DNA of 64,000 nt, taken from assembly GCA_016584305.1 (NCBI GenBank), contig JACEEZ010004806.1:52501-116500 (forward strand), in the 5' to 3' direction. The stretch is from Chionoecetes opilio (Eukaryota > Arthropoda > Malacostraca > Decapoda > Majidae). Below are positions 47,191 to 59,792 of the stretch, in pieces; within the stretch, counting starts at the first letter, position 1; every line of letters begins with the position of its first letter. The notes beneath the pieces were generated by a model that saw only the letters and a program-made list of their open reading frames with translations, was not told the DNA's origin and ran no database searches. The translations under genes and the position numbers were made by a program.

Positions 47191-50100
47191 TTAAGACCAT
47201 CTTCCAAATAGTAATGTAGAAGCAGTACAAACTCGTCTGTGTCATCTGATAAGACGGTGATGCTTGTGGGTTTCTCCTTTGCAGCCATGGGCATTTGTTG
47301 AACGATGATGATATCTGCCTCTTCATGTGTAGTGTTCATATCCCCTCTGTTGATGATAAGTCCTCCATTGCTGATCTCAATCGGAGTTTTGCCTTGGGAT
47401 GTGATGATCAGCTTGTGATTCTGTATGTGGTTTCGATGGAACGAAACGTCTCCTTTGAGTTCAGTGCAGATTATGTCAATGAGCTGCTTCTTGTTTTCAG
47501 TGACAGTCAGGATTACTTTCTGTGATGGCAGCTCCGTTGTAACCTTGAGCTGGTGAACTCTACTGGCTTCAGTGTTCCTCGCACTTCTTGTGACACCTTT
47601 TGTGCTGTACTCATAGTACCGATCAAACACCAAGTACACATCTATTTTTTGCAGCTTCCTCTCAATATGTTGTCTGAAGTTTGACACATACGTTTTTACT
47701 GTACCACCCACAGGCCAGTGTATCACCCAGAGGAGAGCAGAACCATCGATGATTGTGATGTCTGTTTGGTGCATTTCTGGATGAGACCTCAACTTTCAGT
47801 TGAGTCTTCAACACGGATTTTCCTGTTGAGCATCTCATCTTTCCTGCATCTGTGAACATTGATGTTGGGATTGGTGCCAGCTCATGTGCGAGAACCTACT
47901 TGATGTCCACTTGACGGGAACTGGCCTGAAGACCTACTACTCTTGAGTAGATGAGGCTGAGGAGAAAAGTGTCAAACACTTTTGTTTCACCAACTTTTAC
48001 ACTTTTCCTCGTCACTGCCATGGTCGTGATCTTTTTGTTGATGGTATCATGGAAATGCTCCGGCCAAGTCGTTTCGAATTCAGCCATCTGTTCTCTTCCA
48101 ACTTCAAGGGAATCTTGCACGTTGACTGTAGCAGGACCTACCCTGCCACTGACAATATTCACTATGCCTTCAGGATGACTCACTGGATCCAGAGGATTGA
48201 TGCTCAACTCGAGCGTGTGTCGGATGCCCTCTCTGTCCTTTCTGTCACTGGAGATCCTAGCTTGAGCTTCTTCTTTGTGAATGATCTTCACATTACCTCC
48301 ATCACCATCGACCATTTCGCTGAGGTTGGACTCCAATTTCCTGCAGAGGTGAAGACTTAAGGCCCATGTTTTGAGTGTTTCAGGCTTCAAAGTGATGCCG
48401 ATGATGCCTCCTTTCCCATGGCCGTACCTCATGAAAGTAGTCTCTATGTACATGTCGCTCCAGATCCCATTCCAGATCCCAGGTTATATGTCTCAGCACA
48501 TGCTCTCCTTTCATGAACAGATCCAGGACCTTGGTGGGGAGAGCTTCCATCGATCTGAGATAGAAGAGGCCATATCGTGCGTAGTGCACATGGCCAGCCG
48601 CGTAGAAGTAGGGCATCATCAGGGTAGAGGCTTCAAGGTGAAGTGGCCAGTCTCCTTCCCTCTCTAGTCTGATAAACATCATCATGATGAATACTGGCTT
48701 TATGAGTATGTCAACCCATAGTTTAGTGGTTTTACTTCTGCTGGCAAGTTCTTCCAATATGCTCATCAGATCATGCTTGCGTGTAATTGAAGTTTGATCT
48801 GTGATACTCCTCAGTACTTCCTCCACAACGAGTCTTTTGAGATGTCTCTGTATCTGAGTGTTGGATGTATTTGTACATACACAGCTCTTATGGCATTTCA
48901 CAGTAAAGTCACGATCCTCTTGCACAGAGTCCTCAAGTACTTGATGCTTACCGTCGAGATATATTTTGCTGCCCTTGATGATGGTTTCAATTCTTCTCAG
49001 TCCAGACTCGATCAGTTTTTCTGGCTTGTCATCACACGCAAACCTCCATTTGAAGAAGCACTCACTAGCCATGACTTACGAAGTACCACCACACCGTACA
49101 AGTACCATTGCAAATATCTAGAAACAAACAAAATATTTAATTATAAACTTAACTACGCATGTATTTGTATGGCAGCTATCTTGATTGTTTTGTGTTTTAT
49201 TTTTAAAATCATAGCGTCATTGGATTCCTTATGCCTGAAAACATATAAAATGACCTTTTATTCACGTTTCTAGCTCATCTAGTAACGAAGATACGAGGTG
49301 AATTATATATCCCCAGAATCGGTGGCGGTCATCTTGAATTTATGCTCCCAGCAAAAGTTGCTCAATTGTGACAAGATATCGCCTGTCAGTTTCTGAATGT
49401 ATATGTACTAAACATCAGTTATCAAGATTATATACTTGAGACAATCGGCTGCTGTATTGACTGACACACAGTTCACACACACACCTCCGTACCTTCCCAA
49501 GCTCCCTAGCGCACTGCCTTCACCCCGCCCGCGGCCGGCCGCCGTGCAGCGCACAAACACGTCTGGGGAAATCCACGTCTGGGGAAATCCCCGCACACGA
49601 GCACACCAACACCCCTCACACGTCAGCAGCACATCGCGAATATGTACACAATTATACTACAATACTTGAACCAGCTTTTACATGCCATGTAGCAATGGCT
49701 GTTGAGAAAGTCAATTTTCTGCAATGAAAAACACATTTATGGCGGCCATCTTGTTTTTTGTGTGTTTTATTGATATAATAATGGCTGCATTGTAATTTTG
49801 ATGCCTGAAAACATATAAAAGGACCTTTCATTCGTGTTTCTATCTCATATAGCTACGAAGATATGAGGAAAATAGATTTTCCCAGATTCGATAGCGACCA
49901 TCTTGGATTTCGCCTCCTAGCACAAATTGTTCAAGTATGACAAGATGTCATCCGGCAGTTTCTGAATATATATGCCCTTACCATCAATAATTTAAATAAT
50001 CAACATTAAAAAAAAATGTATACTCCAAAAAGAGGTCAAGCACATATTTGGCGTTTATCTGCCGGACTACAGGTGTTGGCTTGACCATTTAGGGGTAATT

Positions 50101-50250
50101 AGCCAGGTGTGCGGCCCCAACCGTGGGGCCACTACAATATCACATTGTGATATTGTAGTGGCTCCAAGCCGGGGCCAAAGCCGTACCGGCTGTACCTGTA
50201 AGCCGTACCAAAGCTGTACCGGCCCCAAGCCGATCACATATGTGATACAT

Positions 50251-50460
<210 letters not shown>

Positions 50461-50810
50461 TATTGTTGACATTAGTTTCTATATTTTTATCATTATAAGC
50501 TACTTTTATAATTATTGTTAATATTCTTATTTTTTTATCATTTTCATAATTATTATTATTATCATATTGCCGCCGGCACATATCAATATGCTGGTATGCA
50601 TGAGGTCACTAGAGCGCGATGCGTGGTTTGGTCAGTAAACTAAATTTCTATGTCTATGCTATGCTATATACAAAGCCGGGCACTAAATACATTGAATGTA
50701 TTTAAATACTAAATACATGGGAGAAATGTATTTAAATACCAAATACTAAATACATTTTACGAATGTATTTAAATACTAAATACTAAATACATTAATAATT
50801 GTATTCAAAT

Positions 50811-51907
50811 GGGGAGTTTTCTAATAAGCTCACGCTCAAGCCTGTTTCTCGCGCTCTCATATCCTCTGCCCTTTGAGCGTGAATGATCTATCATTTACCG
50901 TAAATTTCCTGTACTTTTTCGGGACATATCAGAATTACCCTTCAATACAACAACTGAAACAGTTCTTAATAAAAAATGTAGTTTATCATTTTGTTTTTCA
51001 GCACTTGAAGAAAATATTGGCAAAACATGGAATACTTGAAAACTCAATTTCTTAAAATCGTCATTTCATGGAAACACTGCACGTTCAAGCTGAATGAAGC
51101 TTCAGGAAGTATGTACTTGTATGTAAGCTTTCGCCGAGTACCTGTTTTGGATGTGTCTGTCTCTTTTGCGACGAACATTTAACCAAGAAATAGTGTGGCG
51201 TTCAGCATCTCCGAAGAAACCATCCCGATGTCGGGATCTGATATCAGTCACTTCTTCTTATCCACGGCTGGGGGGAAGAGTCTTGTTTTGTTCTTGTTTT
51301 AGGGCTGCGAGGATACCTTGGGGAACACTATGAGCCCTGGTGATGTCCTATGATGCTATTACAGGCGTGGTAGTTGACCTGTCTCCTCAGGAAGGCACAG
51401 CTAGGTGAGGCAGATAACGGCGGATGCATGCGTTCCTGCAGCCCGCTCTTTTTCAAGACAACAAGTAAACAAGACCCATGTATTGTCTTCGATAGAGGAC
51501 TGTTCGTTGAGGTGCCAATTACTTAAATTACTTCTTGGTTAAATGTTCGTCGTAAGAGAGACATATACACCCAAAACAGGTACTCAGTGAAAGCTTACAT
51601 ACAAGTACATACTTCCTGAAGCTTCATTCAGCTTGAACGTGCAGTGTTTCCATGAAATGACGATTTTAAGAAATTGAGTTTTCAAGTATTCTATGTTTTG
51701 CCAATATTTTCTTCAAGTGCTGAAAAACAAAATGATAAACTACATTTTTTATTAAGAACTGTTTCAGTTGTTGTATTGAAGGGTAATTCTGATATGTCCC
51801 GAAAAAATACAGGGAGTTTACGGTAAATGATAGATCATTCACGCTCAAAGGGCAGCGGATGTGAGATGCGCGAGAGACATCTGGCGGCTTAGCTTTGAAA
51901 ACTCCCC
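50811..51907. repeat. Foldback inside the hAT, ~380-bp arms
   Basis: 50811-51190 mirrors 51531-51907 (GGGGAGTTTT at one end, AAAACTCCCC at the other; AACATTTAACCAAGAA in the middle). The mirrored 60-aa frames are by-products. The spacer contains a LINE tail. Confidence 0.8.
51297..51420 (-). mobile_element. LINE 3' tail fragment
   Basis: AGGGCTGCGAGGATACCTTG through AGGCACAG matches the LINE tail at 6712-6830 in the same orientation, and sits in the foldback spacer. Confidence 0.7.
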
Positions 51908-53039
51908 ATACATTTGTAAATACATTTTAAATACACACAAATTTTTATGCCATGAATTAAATCATCAAGTTTCGAAAGTATTCACTTATTTAATTATAAG
52001 ATCTCCAGAGGCACAAAATTATGAAATCTAAATTTCCAAACTCTTTCTTCTATTTGCAATATAAGTATGCATTCCTTTGAGAATTCTATAAACCATCTAC
52101 CACACTACGGAATCCACTCCTTAACATAATGTTCGAGTTGCATTATTATCATAAAAGTTTGCACACACTTTCAACAAAATGAAATTTTTGGAGCTAAATA
52201 CAGTATAGAAATGGCTGGAGGAACCACCAAATATTAGTGACTGATGAGAACAGAATCCCAGACACGCGAACAGTGTTTATCAGACAGCAGGACAGGAACT
52301 GAACTTGTCGTTAGAGCTCTACCCCTCTGTCCCGCGACTCCCGCCAGCCCATCGCCACCCAACACCTTTGCTCCACCTCCCTCCTCCCCATTCCCCAATA
52401 TCCTTGCTGCGGTAGATGCTATAGATATGAATATAATAAGAAATTAGCACCGAGAATTTGTTCTTTGGTCATTTTGTCAAAGGCAAATAAAATGTGTATT
52501 ATCAGCTCACCTTGCTATTGAACTTAATCTACATATCTCTAGAAATGTCTGAAAAAGAACTATTTCCTTAGGATTTCCTTAGATTTTGCGTTTCCTTAGA
52601 AATTTCCTTCTCAGGCCTAAATTTCCTTAAAATAAGGAAATTTCCTAAAAGTGGAAACACTGGTTCACTGTAACATCAAGGTTGCTTGATAGTTGGGTGG
52701 GTTTATGGCCAAATAAATTAAAAAAAAAAAAAAAAAAATTTACATTTTTATATTATATGTATTTGAATACAATGTATTTAAATACTCATTAAAGTATTTA
52801 ATTACTGTATTTAAATACATGAAAAGTTATGTATTTATAAATACATTTCTTAATGCACAAATGTATTTAAATACAAATGTATTCAAATACTGCCCAGCTC
52901 TGGCTATCTATCTATCTAAACTGTCTTTCCCGGGAATCTCAGGAACTCTTTGGTGAAAAATAAATGTTAAAAGTAAATTTGAATAAAATTATTGTTATTT
53001 TCCTTATTTAGAGGTTACATTATACGTACTAATTACTGA

Positions 53040-53655
53040 TGCAAAAAAAGTAATGGCCGACGCCACAGAAAACTTTATTTTAGGGGAGTCTATGCTGTAC
53101 GGTAGGGGTTAAGAATTGTAAAAAAAGAAATGGCCAACGCCACAGGAAACATTATTTTAGGGGGGTCTATGCTGTACGGTAGGGGTTAGGAATTGTAAAA
53201 AAAGAAATGGCCAACGCCACAGGAAACTTTATTTTAGGGGGGTCTATGCTGTACAGTAAGGGTTAAAATTGTAAAAAAAGAAATGGCCAACGCCACAGGA
53301 AACTTTATTTTAGGGGGGTCTATGCTGTACGGTAGAGGTTAAGAATTGTAAAAAAAAAATGGCCAACGCCACAGGAAACTTTATTTTAGGGGGGTCTATG
53401 CTGTACGGTAGGGGTTAAGAATTGTAAAAAAAAAAAAAAAAGGCCAACGCCACAGGAAATCTTATTTTAGGGGGGTCTATGCTGTACGGTAGGGGTTAAG
53501 AAATGTAAAAATAAAAATGGCCGACGCCACAGGAAACTTTATTTTAGGGGGGTCTATGCTGTACGGTAGGGGTTAAGAATTGTAAAAAAAGGAAATGGCT
53601 GACGCCACAGGAAATTTTATTTTAGGGGGTCTATGCTGTAGGGATTAATAATTGT
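53040..53655. repeat. ~77-bp minisatellite, about eight copies
   Basis: Units contain ATGGCCAACGCCACAGGAAA and GGGGTCTATGCTGTACGGTA plus an A-run of variable length. It lies just inside the right hAT terminus. Confidence 0.9.
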
Positions 53656-53867
53656 CTAAAGCCGCGGTCACATGAGCAATTTTTGCGTCAATATTCAGAA
53701 ACAAGAAAAAATCAAATACCGAAACCAGTAATACCGGTATTTGGACACCGGTATCGGTATACCGGTACCGTAACTGATACCGGTGTGAGGACGTACCGGT
53801 ATTATTCCCGAAAACCGGTATCGGCAATACCGGTATTTTGTTGATACCGCACAACCCTATCATTTGC

Positions 53868-55089
53868 ACACACGTCATATCCCCCATGCCTCCATAACTC
53901 GTCCTTTTCTACCCTTTGCGTGTACACAAACACGAAAATGTGTATAAACTTATCCTAGTTATGGTATTAGGTGTATATTTGTCATACATATGTTCAGAGA
54001 GGTAAATAATAATAGATAGGCTAACAAACGTTTATAGTAGGTAGGCATACAGCTGACAGACGAGACATCTTATCCATGTATTGCATCACCTACAACTATC
54101 ATCCCTTAGGAACTATTGTATCAGATCTTCGCTATGTGTGAAGTACTAATTTCATGCTTACATGTGAGGAGATTACAGTGTCCACTAGGTAGCTCGTTTG
54201 AGGGCATACGCTATGATGCGCGTGGCCTCGGTGCTCATCTCCGTCACATTAGCCCTCGAGCCTGTGGTCACTGTGATGGGTGACAACCCGCTACCCCGAG
54301 ACACAGGGCCATATCAGGGCTAGTGTGACATCCGAGTTACCACAGTTACCTTCCCGAGGTTTACTAAGGTAGCTAGCTACCCATTTATCGACCAGCCTCG
54401 AAAGGAAGGATCCTGAACAGCTGCGCAACACCCCGGCAGCCATGACTCAGTTTTCCATTTAGAGAGCAATCACGGAGGTTCCGGCCGGGATCACTCATCA
54501 TAACCTGCAAGCCAACACTGTTCCATAACATCCTGGGTAGGGTAGATACCCTCCAATAGGTCACCACTCACCACTAGTGTATACCTCCCCTTCTTGAAAA
54601 AGAGCCGTGCCCACACGTGTACAAAGGCGAAAGGGGGCATAATTCATGAACATAACATGCCCGTATAGGCGAAAAGGGTCGGGTTACTAAATACGTATAC
54701 CCTACCTACATTGGGTCACCATCACAACTTTATATTTTTTTTATAGTACAAGGTAGAAAGCAGGATGAAAATACTAGCTATAGATGTCCAAATTAGTAAA
54801 ATTTATTTCACAAATCTTTATTTACTCATTAAGCTACAGAAAAATATTTATTTCTTGATATCTTTATCTTATAGGCTATCCATCAATTGTTATACGAAAT
54901 ATGTAAAATATAGAAGATACAATCCCTAAATGAGTAGGCTACATAAGCAGTGAAGGAAAGCATGCAATTAAATAAATAATTTTCAGCTGCTTTCGTGAAA
55001 TAGCTCGCAAGAAATCACATCCCCAGCTACTGCATACCACCACACTGAGACTGCGTAACCTCCAAGGCAGGTCAGGAGGTATTCATGAT
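53868..55089. other. Sulfotransferase 3' flank, no repeat or gene recognised
   Basis: Two AATAAA motifs on the minus strand (54802-54807 and 54817-54822) could end the sulfotransferase transcript. Nothing else is recognised. Confidence 0.4.
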
Positions 55090-55465
55090 TCATTTGAAGC
55101 ACACGCCAGTTTCTGCAACATTCTTCTCTATCCACTCATCCACCTCTTTCTGCAGCTCCGGCGTGAAGTGGTTCTTCCAGTCCCCGGTTGTCCCTGCAAC
55201 ACTGTCTTTGTACTTCATGCTCAACCGAACATGGAAATGACACACACACACACACACACAGTCACACACACACACACACACACATGTCTATATAATTATG
55301 TTTTCATCCTGTTAGCTAAATATCACAGCAAGAACTTGCAACACAGTAAAGCCAACCTTTCCGAAAGTATCCTCCGAACTTATCCAGGAGATCCTCGTTA
55401 AATATCGCGTCCTTGACAGGTTCTCCGCGTGACTTCATCTTAGAAAACGTTGTGTAATTTGCTAT
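55090..55465 (-). CDS. Cytosolic sulfotransferase, last two exons (partial)
   Basis: Exon 55465-55357 reads IANYTTFSKMKSRGEPVKDA then IFNEDLLDKFGGYFRK, and exon 55193-55090 reads GTTGDWKNHFTPELQKEVDE then WIEKNVAETGVCFK and a stop. The junction is GT-AG, phase 1. These are the C-terminal signatures of PAPS-dependent sulfotransferases: the F..MK segment and the RKG.xGDWKNxFT motif that binds the 3'-phosphate of PAPS. The family transfers sulfate to small hydrophobic alcohols, amines or phenols in the cytosol; the substrate cannot be read here. About 70 residues of a usual ~300 are visible. The upstream exons were not found on the minus strand to the window's end, so the gene is partial, spread over long introns, or a fragment. 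Confidence 0.75.
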
Positions 55466-55566
55466 CTGACAAAAAAAAAAAGAGAAATAAGAGATCTAAA
55501 TAAACAAATTGAACACCAAAACACAAAGAAGTTGCTGAATTTCTGATACACCTAAATCTAAATTGC

Positions 55567-55570
<4 letters not shown>

Positions 55571-55627
<57 letters not shown>
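55571..55627. repeat. (GA)n microsatellite
   Basis: Uninterrupted GA run upstream of the sulfotransferase exon. Confidence 0.95.
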
Positions 55628-55630
<3 letters not shown>

Positions 55631-55715
55631 AGTGTCGTGGCCTCGGGAAATAATATAATGCTCTTATTACATTCTACGCCACTGATACGACCTCCAACAA
55701 ATTATTTATCAAGGG

Positions 55716-55755
55716 GAGGCGGTGGCCGAGTGGTTAGCAACTAAATAGGGAGAAT
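55716..55755 (+). mobile_element. tRNA-derived SINE head fragment
   Basis: GGCGGTGGCCGAGTGGTTAG matches the SINE box A region; the body is missing. Confidence 0.5.
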
Positions 55756-55989
55756 GTTTTCTTCGAATCTGTTTACTTTTTGTTGGTCTGCTGATAAGGC
55801 ACCACTGTTGGTTGTACTGTGTCTATCTCGATCAATCACAAATGTATATAGTAGAACTCCTCTGGGTACTCTGATAACAGCTAGGTTGGACGTTGCACGA
55901 GTGCGGGGGTAGAACAAAGATATTCAGCCTTAACTTCGTCCTATATGCCAATCTCCCTTTTGCACTGATTGTGACACACTTACAAGAGT

Positions 55990-56110
55990 CCCCAGTGGGC
56001 ACAGCTCATGAATTCCATGTGTATTATACATGGAAATCTGATGAAATCTTGTGTACACTTGTATTCATCAAATTTCCATGTCTTTTCCACGTGGATAACT
56101 AGTTACCGAA
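55990..56110. repeat. CCCAGTGGGCA-ended repeat, one end
   Basis: CCCCAGTGGGCACAGCTCAT then ATTCCATGTGTATTATACAT. A mirror-image end lies at 62440-62600. Probably a transposon terminus. Nothing is recognised in 56111-56640. Confidence 0.4.
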
Positions 56111-56651
56111 TTCATATGTATAAGTGAATGCAGAAATCACGAGATTTCCCTCAGAAAATTATTTACGCATATAACTGGTCGATGAAATCACGTGGAATAC
56201 ATACAATACATATACAAGAAATTATAGGGATATATATAGATAGCCATATGTATAGCTGAAATATTCAAAATTAGATCAGCCCGAATGATTTTGCACCTTA
56301 AATAAGTTGATTTGTCATGTTTCACCCATACTCCTATTCATGCGTAGTACATAACGGTGCTGGATAAATCGTTGATAAAACATATTTGAATTTATATTAT
56401 ATATTTCACAAACAAAAAAATTGCCCCACAAAAATCGTCGATATGCTTCTTTAAGGTATATGTAATCAAAATTAGATAAATAACGAATAAGAAATATCAA
56501 GTTTCCTCACAGTTACTTCATTATTATATTGTATTACATTTAATTTGAACTTGCCGCCAAACAAAAATGCCGCCGACTGGGGAGTGGGGAGGGGCCGCGG
56601 GCGGGCGGGGAATAATTACCAACTTAACCTCAAAATGACCTAACCTGACCA

Positions 56652-56888
56652 GGTAAAATTCTAGTTCTTTCCCGCCCTTAGGTTTCGCAAGGAGGTTATT
56701 GGTGAGGTTATAGTGAGGTTAGGTTCGTAATATTATTTTGGGGGTTCCAGGGGGGTCGTTTAGGGAGGTGGGGTGAAGGGGGCATCTCCCCCACTTTATA
56801 ATTACGTTTTAAAAGTATCTAAAGGGATCTGTGAAGGTCTGGAGGGAAAAAAACACTAATAAGGGCGGGAAAGGACTAGAATTCTACC
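56652..56888. mobile_element. GGTA-ended short foldback MITE
   Basis: GGTAAAATTCTAGTTCTTTC is mirrored by GAAAGGACTAGAATTCTACC. The terminal GGTAAAATTCTAG resembles the large foldback at 35005-37062. Confidence 0.65.
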
Positions 56889-56975
56889 CTGCACTTACAG
56901 CTACCCAACTGTAAATTTACAGTTTAGGTTATCCCGCGACTTCGAAGCCGAAACATAGTTTTCCTAAATAATTTC

Positions 56976-57075
56976 GTACCCGGAACTGTTGCCGATATGT
57001 ATTCTCACCGACGTTGTCGAGTGTTCCTATTTTCGACGACAGTTCCATTTTTTTATCTCGATATTACACCACCCG
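56976..57075. mobile_element. Short palindromic repeat related to 63005-63128
   Basis: GTACCCGGAACTGTTGCCGA ... CGACAGTTCCATTTTTTTAT, ending TCTCGATATTACACCACC. A diverged inverted-repeat MITE. In 57076-57767 I see only CCTAA-type motifs. Confidence 0.45.
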
Positions 57076-57767
57076 GTTAATATTCCGCAGGAGTTGGCGG
57101 GTTCCACAGGCCTTACAGCTTACTTTTACTCTATTGTTTTTGGCTCAATATATTGTGCAGTAGTTATTCACTTGCGGAAACCAAAAATATAGCCTAACAC
57201 TTATAATTATATAAAAATTGCTAGGTTAGGTTACGTTAATGTTTGGTTAGGTTAGATTTAGGTTATATAAAGGTTTAGTTTAGATTAGGTTATGCTTAGG
57301 ATAGGTTTGGGTCTGGTTTTGTAGAGTTATTAAGGTTAAAACAAACAAAAAAGGATGGTGTGCGATTGTCCGGGTGGTTGGCGCTGCCAACTCCTGCAGA
57401 ATATTTAACGAATTGTACTTTTTAGTGATGTAAATATTATTTTTGTAGCACTAATAATAAGAATAGAGGAACAGATTTACAAAAAGTGTACCTACTTGTT
57501 TTGTTTTCTAGATTACTTAAACTCAATAAATACTTAAACTGTCCATATATTTAATTTTAATTTTGTGATACATCTGAAGGAAAAAGTTATATTGCTAATA
57601 AATGCAAATACCTAATTAGGTTGAATTGTAACCTTTTAGTATTAAAGTAACTCTTAGAGTACCTGTTTATTATGCTGCAGATGTTACAAACTAAGTCAAG
57701 CATGCTTGGCCTGTACTAATAATTGTACAATGTACTGTACCATACTGATAATAGTTTTTGTTCTTAG

Positions 57768-59746
57768 AATGTGGAAACGAGCAGTGTGGTTGGAAGGCAA
57801 GAAAGAAGAGGAGGGTGTGGTACCACCCAGTTGGGTGTTAGAGGGGAACCAAACTTTGCTTTGGCCACATGGTGTTAATGCTGAGAGTGGCCTTCATAAT
57901 CAGCAAGAACCGGACATGGAGGAAGTTTCTGTTGAAAAAAAGTGAAAATCACTTCTGGTAGGTATTTTACTGCTACCATACTGGTAGCCTCCTGCATGAC
58001 ATTCACTTTCTTTTATGGATGCTCATCTTAGAATCACTAATTTGATCTCCCTTATAACAGTACCTGAAATTCAATTACTAGCTATTACGGTCATCAATAT
58101 TACAATTAAAGCAATATATATATAGGTTATAAAATATAAACACACAAGATAAGGGAAGAAAATAAATATCAAAATTGCCTCTAGCCCAGTATATAATGTT
58201 GACCAGTATATATCTAGTTAAGACTGCTTTTGTTTTCGTCTACTGAAAAATTGACTTGGCTCGTCATAAGCTATGGAACATCAAGTCTAATACAATCCAG
58301 CACTGTATTGCTATTTACGGCTGTATTATATTTTATGTTTGTAAGATATGATATGCAATAACCTATTCTACATGTTATCTGCTGATTGTGGTTCCATGTC
58401 AGTTTCACCACCACATGTTTAATTTCGATTTAATCCTCGATTTAGATTGTTCTGAACAACATGAAGATTCTTGTTATCTCGGCCAACCTAAACTGTTTGG
58501 TTATGGGACAGTTAAGTTAAATACCATCACAAAGTTGAGTCAAGTTATTAGGCAGTGGTTAAGATTTATGGTAAAAAAATTTCAGACAGTTTTCAAGAAT
58601 GTGACAACTACCAGCTGACATCTACCGTGGAGAGTTTATAGAGAGCAACAGTGATCCAGATGATGAAGGTCTACTCTTGCAAGGGAGGAGAAAACGATCC
58701 AAGAAGAATCTACCTGAGGACTTTGTCAGCAGTGAAGACTTACATGGTAGGCAACCCTAAAATCACAATTAATAATATACTAATGATGTAAAACAAAAAA
58801 TATTTATACAAAAGAATTATGTCAGTGAATAAGATACTAGTACTGTTGTTGTTGATAAATATGTTTAAATAACAAGTTGAGAGAATTGAGAAGTTGTTAC
58901 AGAGAAAAGTATTAAACATATGTTTGGAGAGCAAAATTTTCCCATCACATTTATTGTTTCCACCTTGTCTAATTGTGGAAAGAAATATAGATGCCTGGTT
59001 TCCCAGGCCCCTTCCTCCTCCCTTTATTTGTCTTTTACGAATCAGAGGGAATACGGTGACAATATTCTTACACACCTGTCTGGGATGATTGTAAGATGTG
59101 TTTGTAATGTGTAATAATTTTGACACAGAAAAGGGCCACATGATGCCAGTCTCGCAGAAGACACTGGTCACAGCCTCCCCAGAAAAGGTGGCATCTGCTC
59201 CTTCACAGGTCCTATTTCCAAAGCCTCCTCCTAAGGTATCATCGAATCTGCTGTCCATCAGAACACCTGGGCTGACGGAGTCTGGTGCAGCCAAGAGATC
59301 TAGGTCATCTGACTATAATAGGTATGGTATTCTTGCATTGGTGTTATTTGTTTTGTTCATTAACCTTGTATATTAATTCTTGGGAAACCAACCCCCATGA
59401 TATAAAATTGTCTTCAGGATACTATTTTCCAGACATACTTTTCATGCCTTTTCCACACTACCTTACCACTATGAGGGAGCTTTTCTATTTATGTACTGGT
59501 CTATTTTTTTTCATCCATACAACTTATACAGTTACTCTCCCAATCCATGATACCACACCACAATCTTTACCTAAAGATCACACCCATGCCAAAGATCTCA
59601 GTTACTACCTTTGGGTTATATATTGCCAGTTATTCAAAGAAGACTAATTCCATTGAAGTTTTTATACCGAATGTTTTTCCCCTTGTACGGGTCTGTATGA
59701 AGTAAATATGCAGTACAGTGATTTTGTATTGTAGGTTTCGAGTTTT

Positions 59747-59792
<46 letters not shown>

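Larger units (their letters stand above)
44775..49072 (-). pseudogene. Degenerate multidomain transposon protein
   Basis: Minus-strand frames follow one another with shifts. 49072-48380: a Cys-containing start, then KTTKLWVDILIKPVFIMMMF and EREGDWPLHLEAS. 48453-47896: ETTFMRYGHGKGGIIGITLK. 47859-47660: VLAHELAPIPTSMFTDAGK. 47792-47172: a PIN-like segment (IIDGSALLWV, YLVFDRYYEYSTK, EEADIIIVQQM, VLSDDTDEFVLLLHYY). 45476-44775: AHALSGCDTVACCFGIGK and KLCSLPPTT. I recognise these blocks from uncharacterised repeated proteins in invertebrate and fish genomes, but the family name is uncertain. Shifts occur near 48460, 47800 and 45100. A TTAA element splits the frame at 45481/47194. Confidence 0.65.
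44170..50069 (-). mobile_element. 5.9-kb DNA element with ~380-bp terminal inverted repeats
   Basis: TAGTCCGGCAGA begins the left end and TCTGCCGGACTA finishes the right, with CAG (44167-44169, 50070-50072) as a 3-bp target duplication. The inverted repeats continue for about 380 bp (AAGATGGCCGCCATAAATG against its complement at 49740). A diverged third copy of the terminal repeat lies at about 49150-49410. The interior carries a degenerate minus-strand coding region and a nested TTAA element. The superfamily is not recognised with confidence. Confidence 0.75.
50671..52902. mobile_element. hAT element with ATTTAAATAC subterminal repeats
   Basis: CAAAGCCGGGCACTAAATAC at the left pairs with GTATTCAAATACTGCCCAGC plus TCTG at the right. 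The 8-bp duplication is GCTATATA (50663-50670) / GCTATCTA (52903-52910). Subterminal GTATTTAAATAC repeats flank both ends. The interior is a palindrome (50811-51907) plus unrecognised sequence at 51950-52700. Confidence 0.8.
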
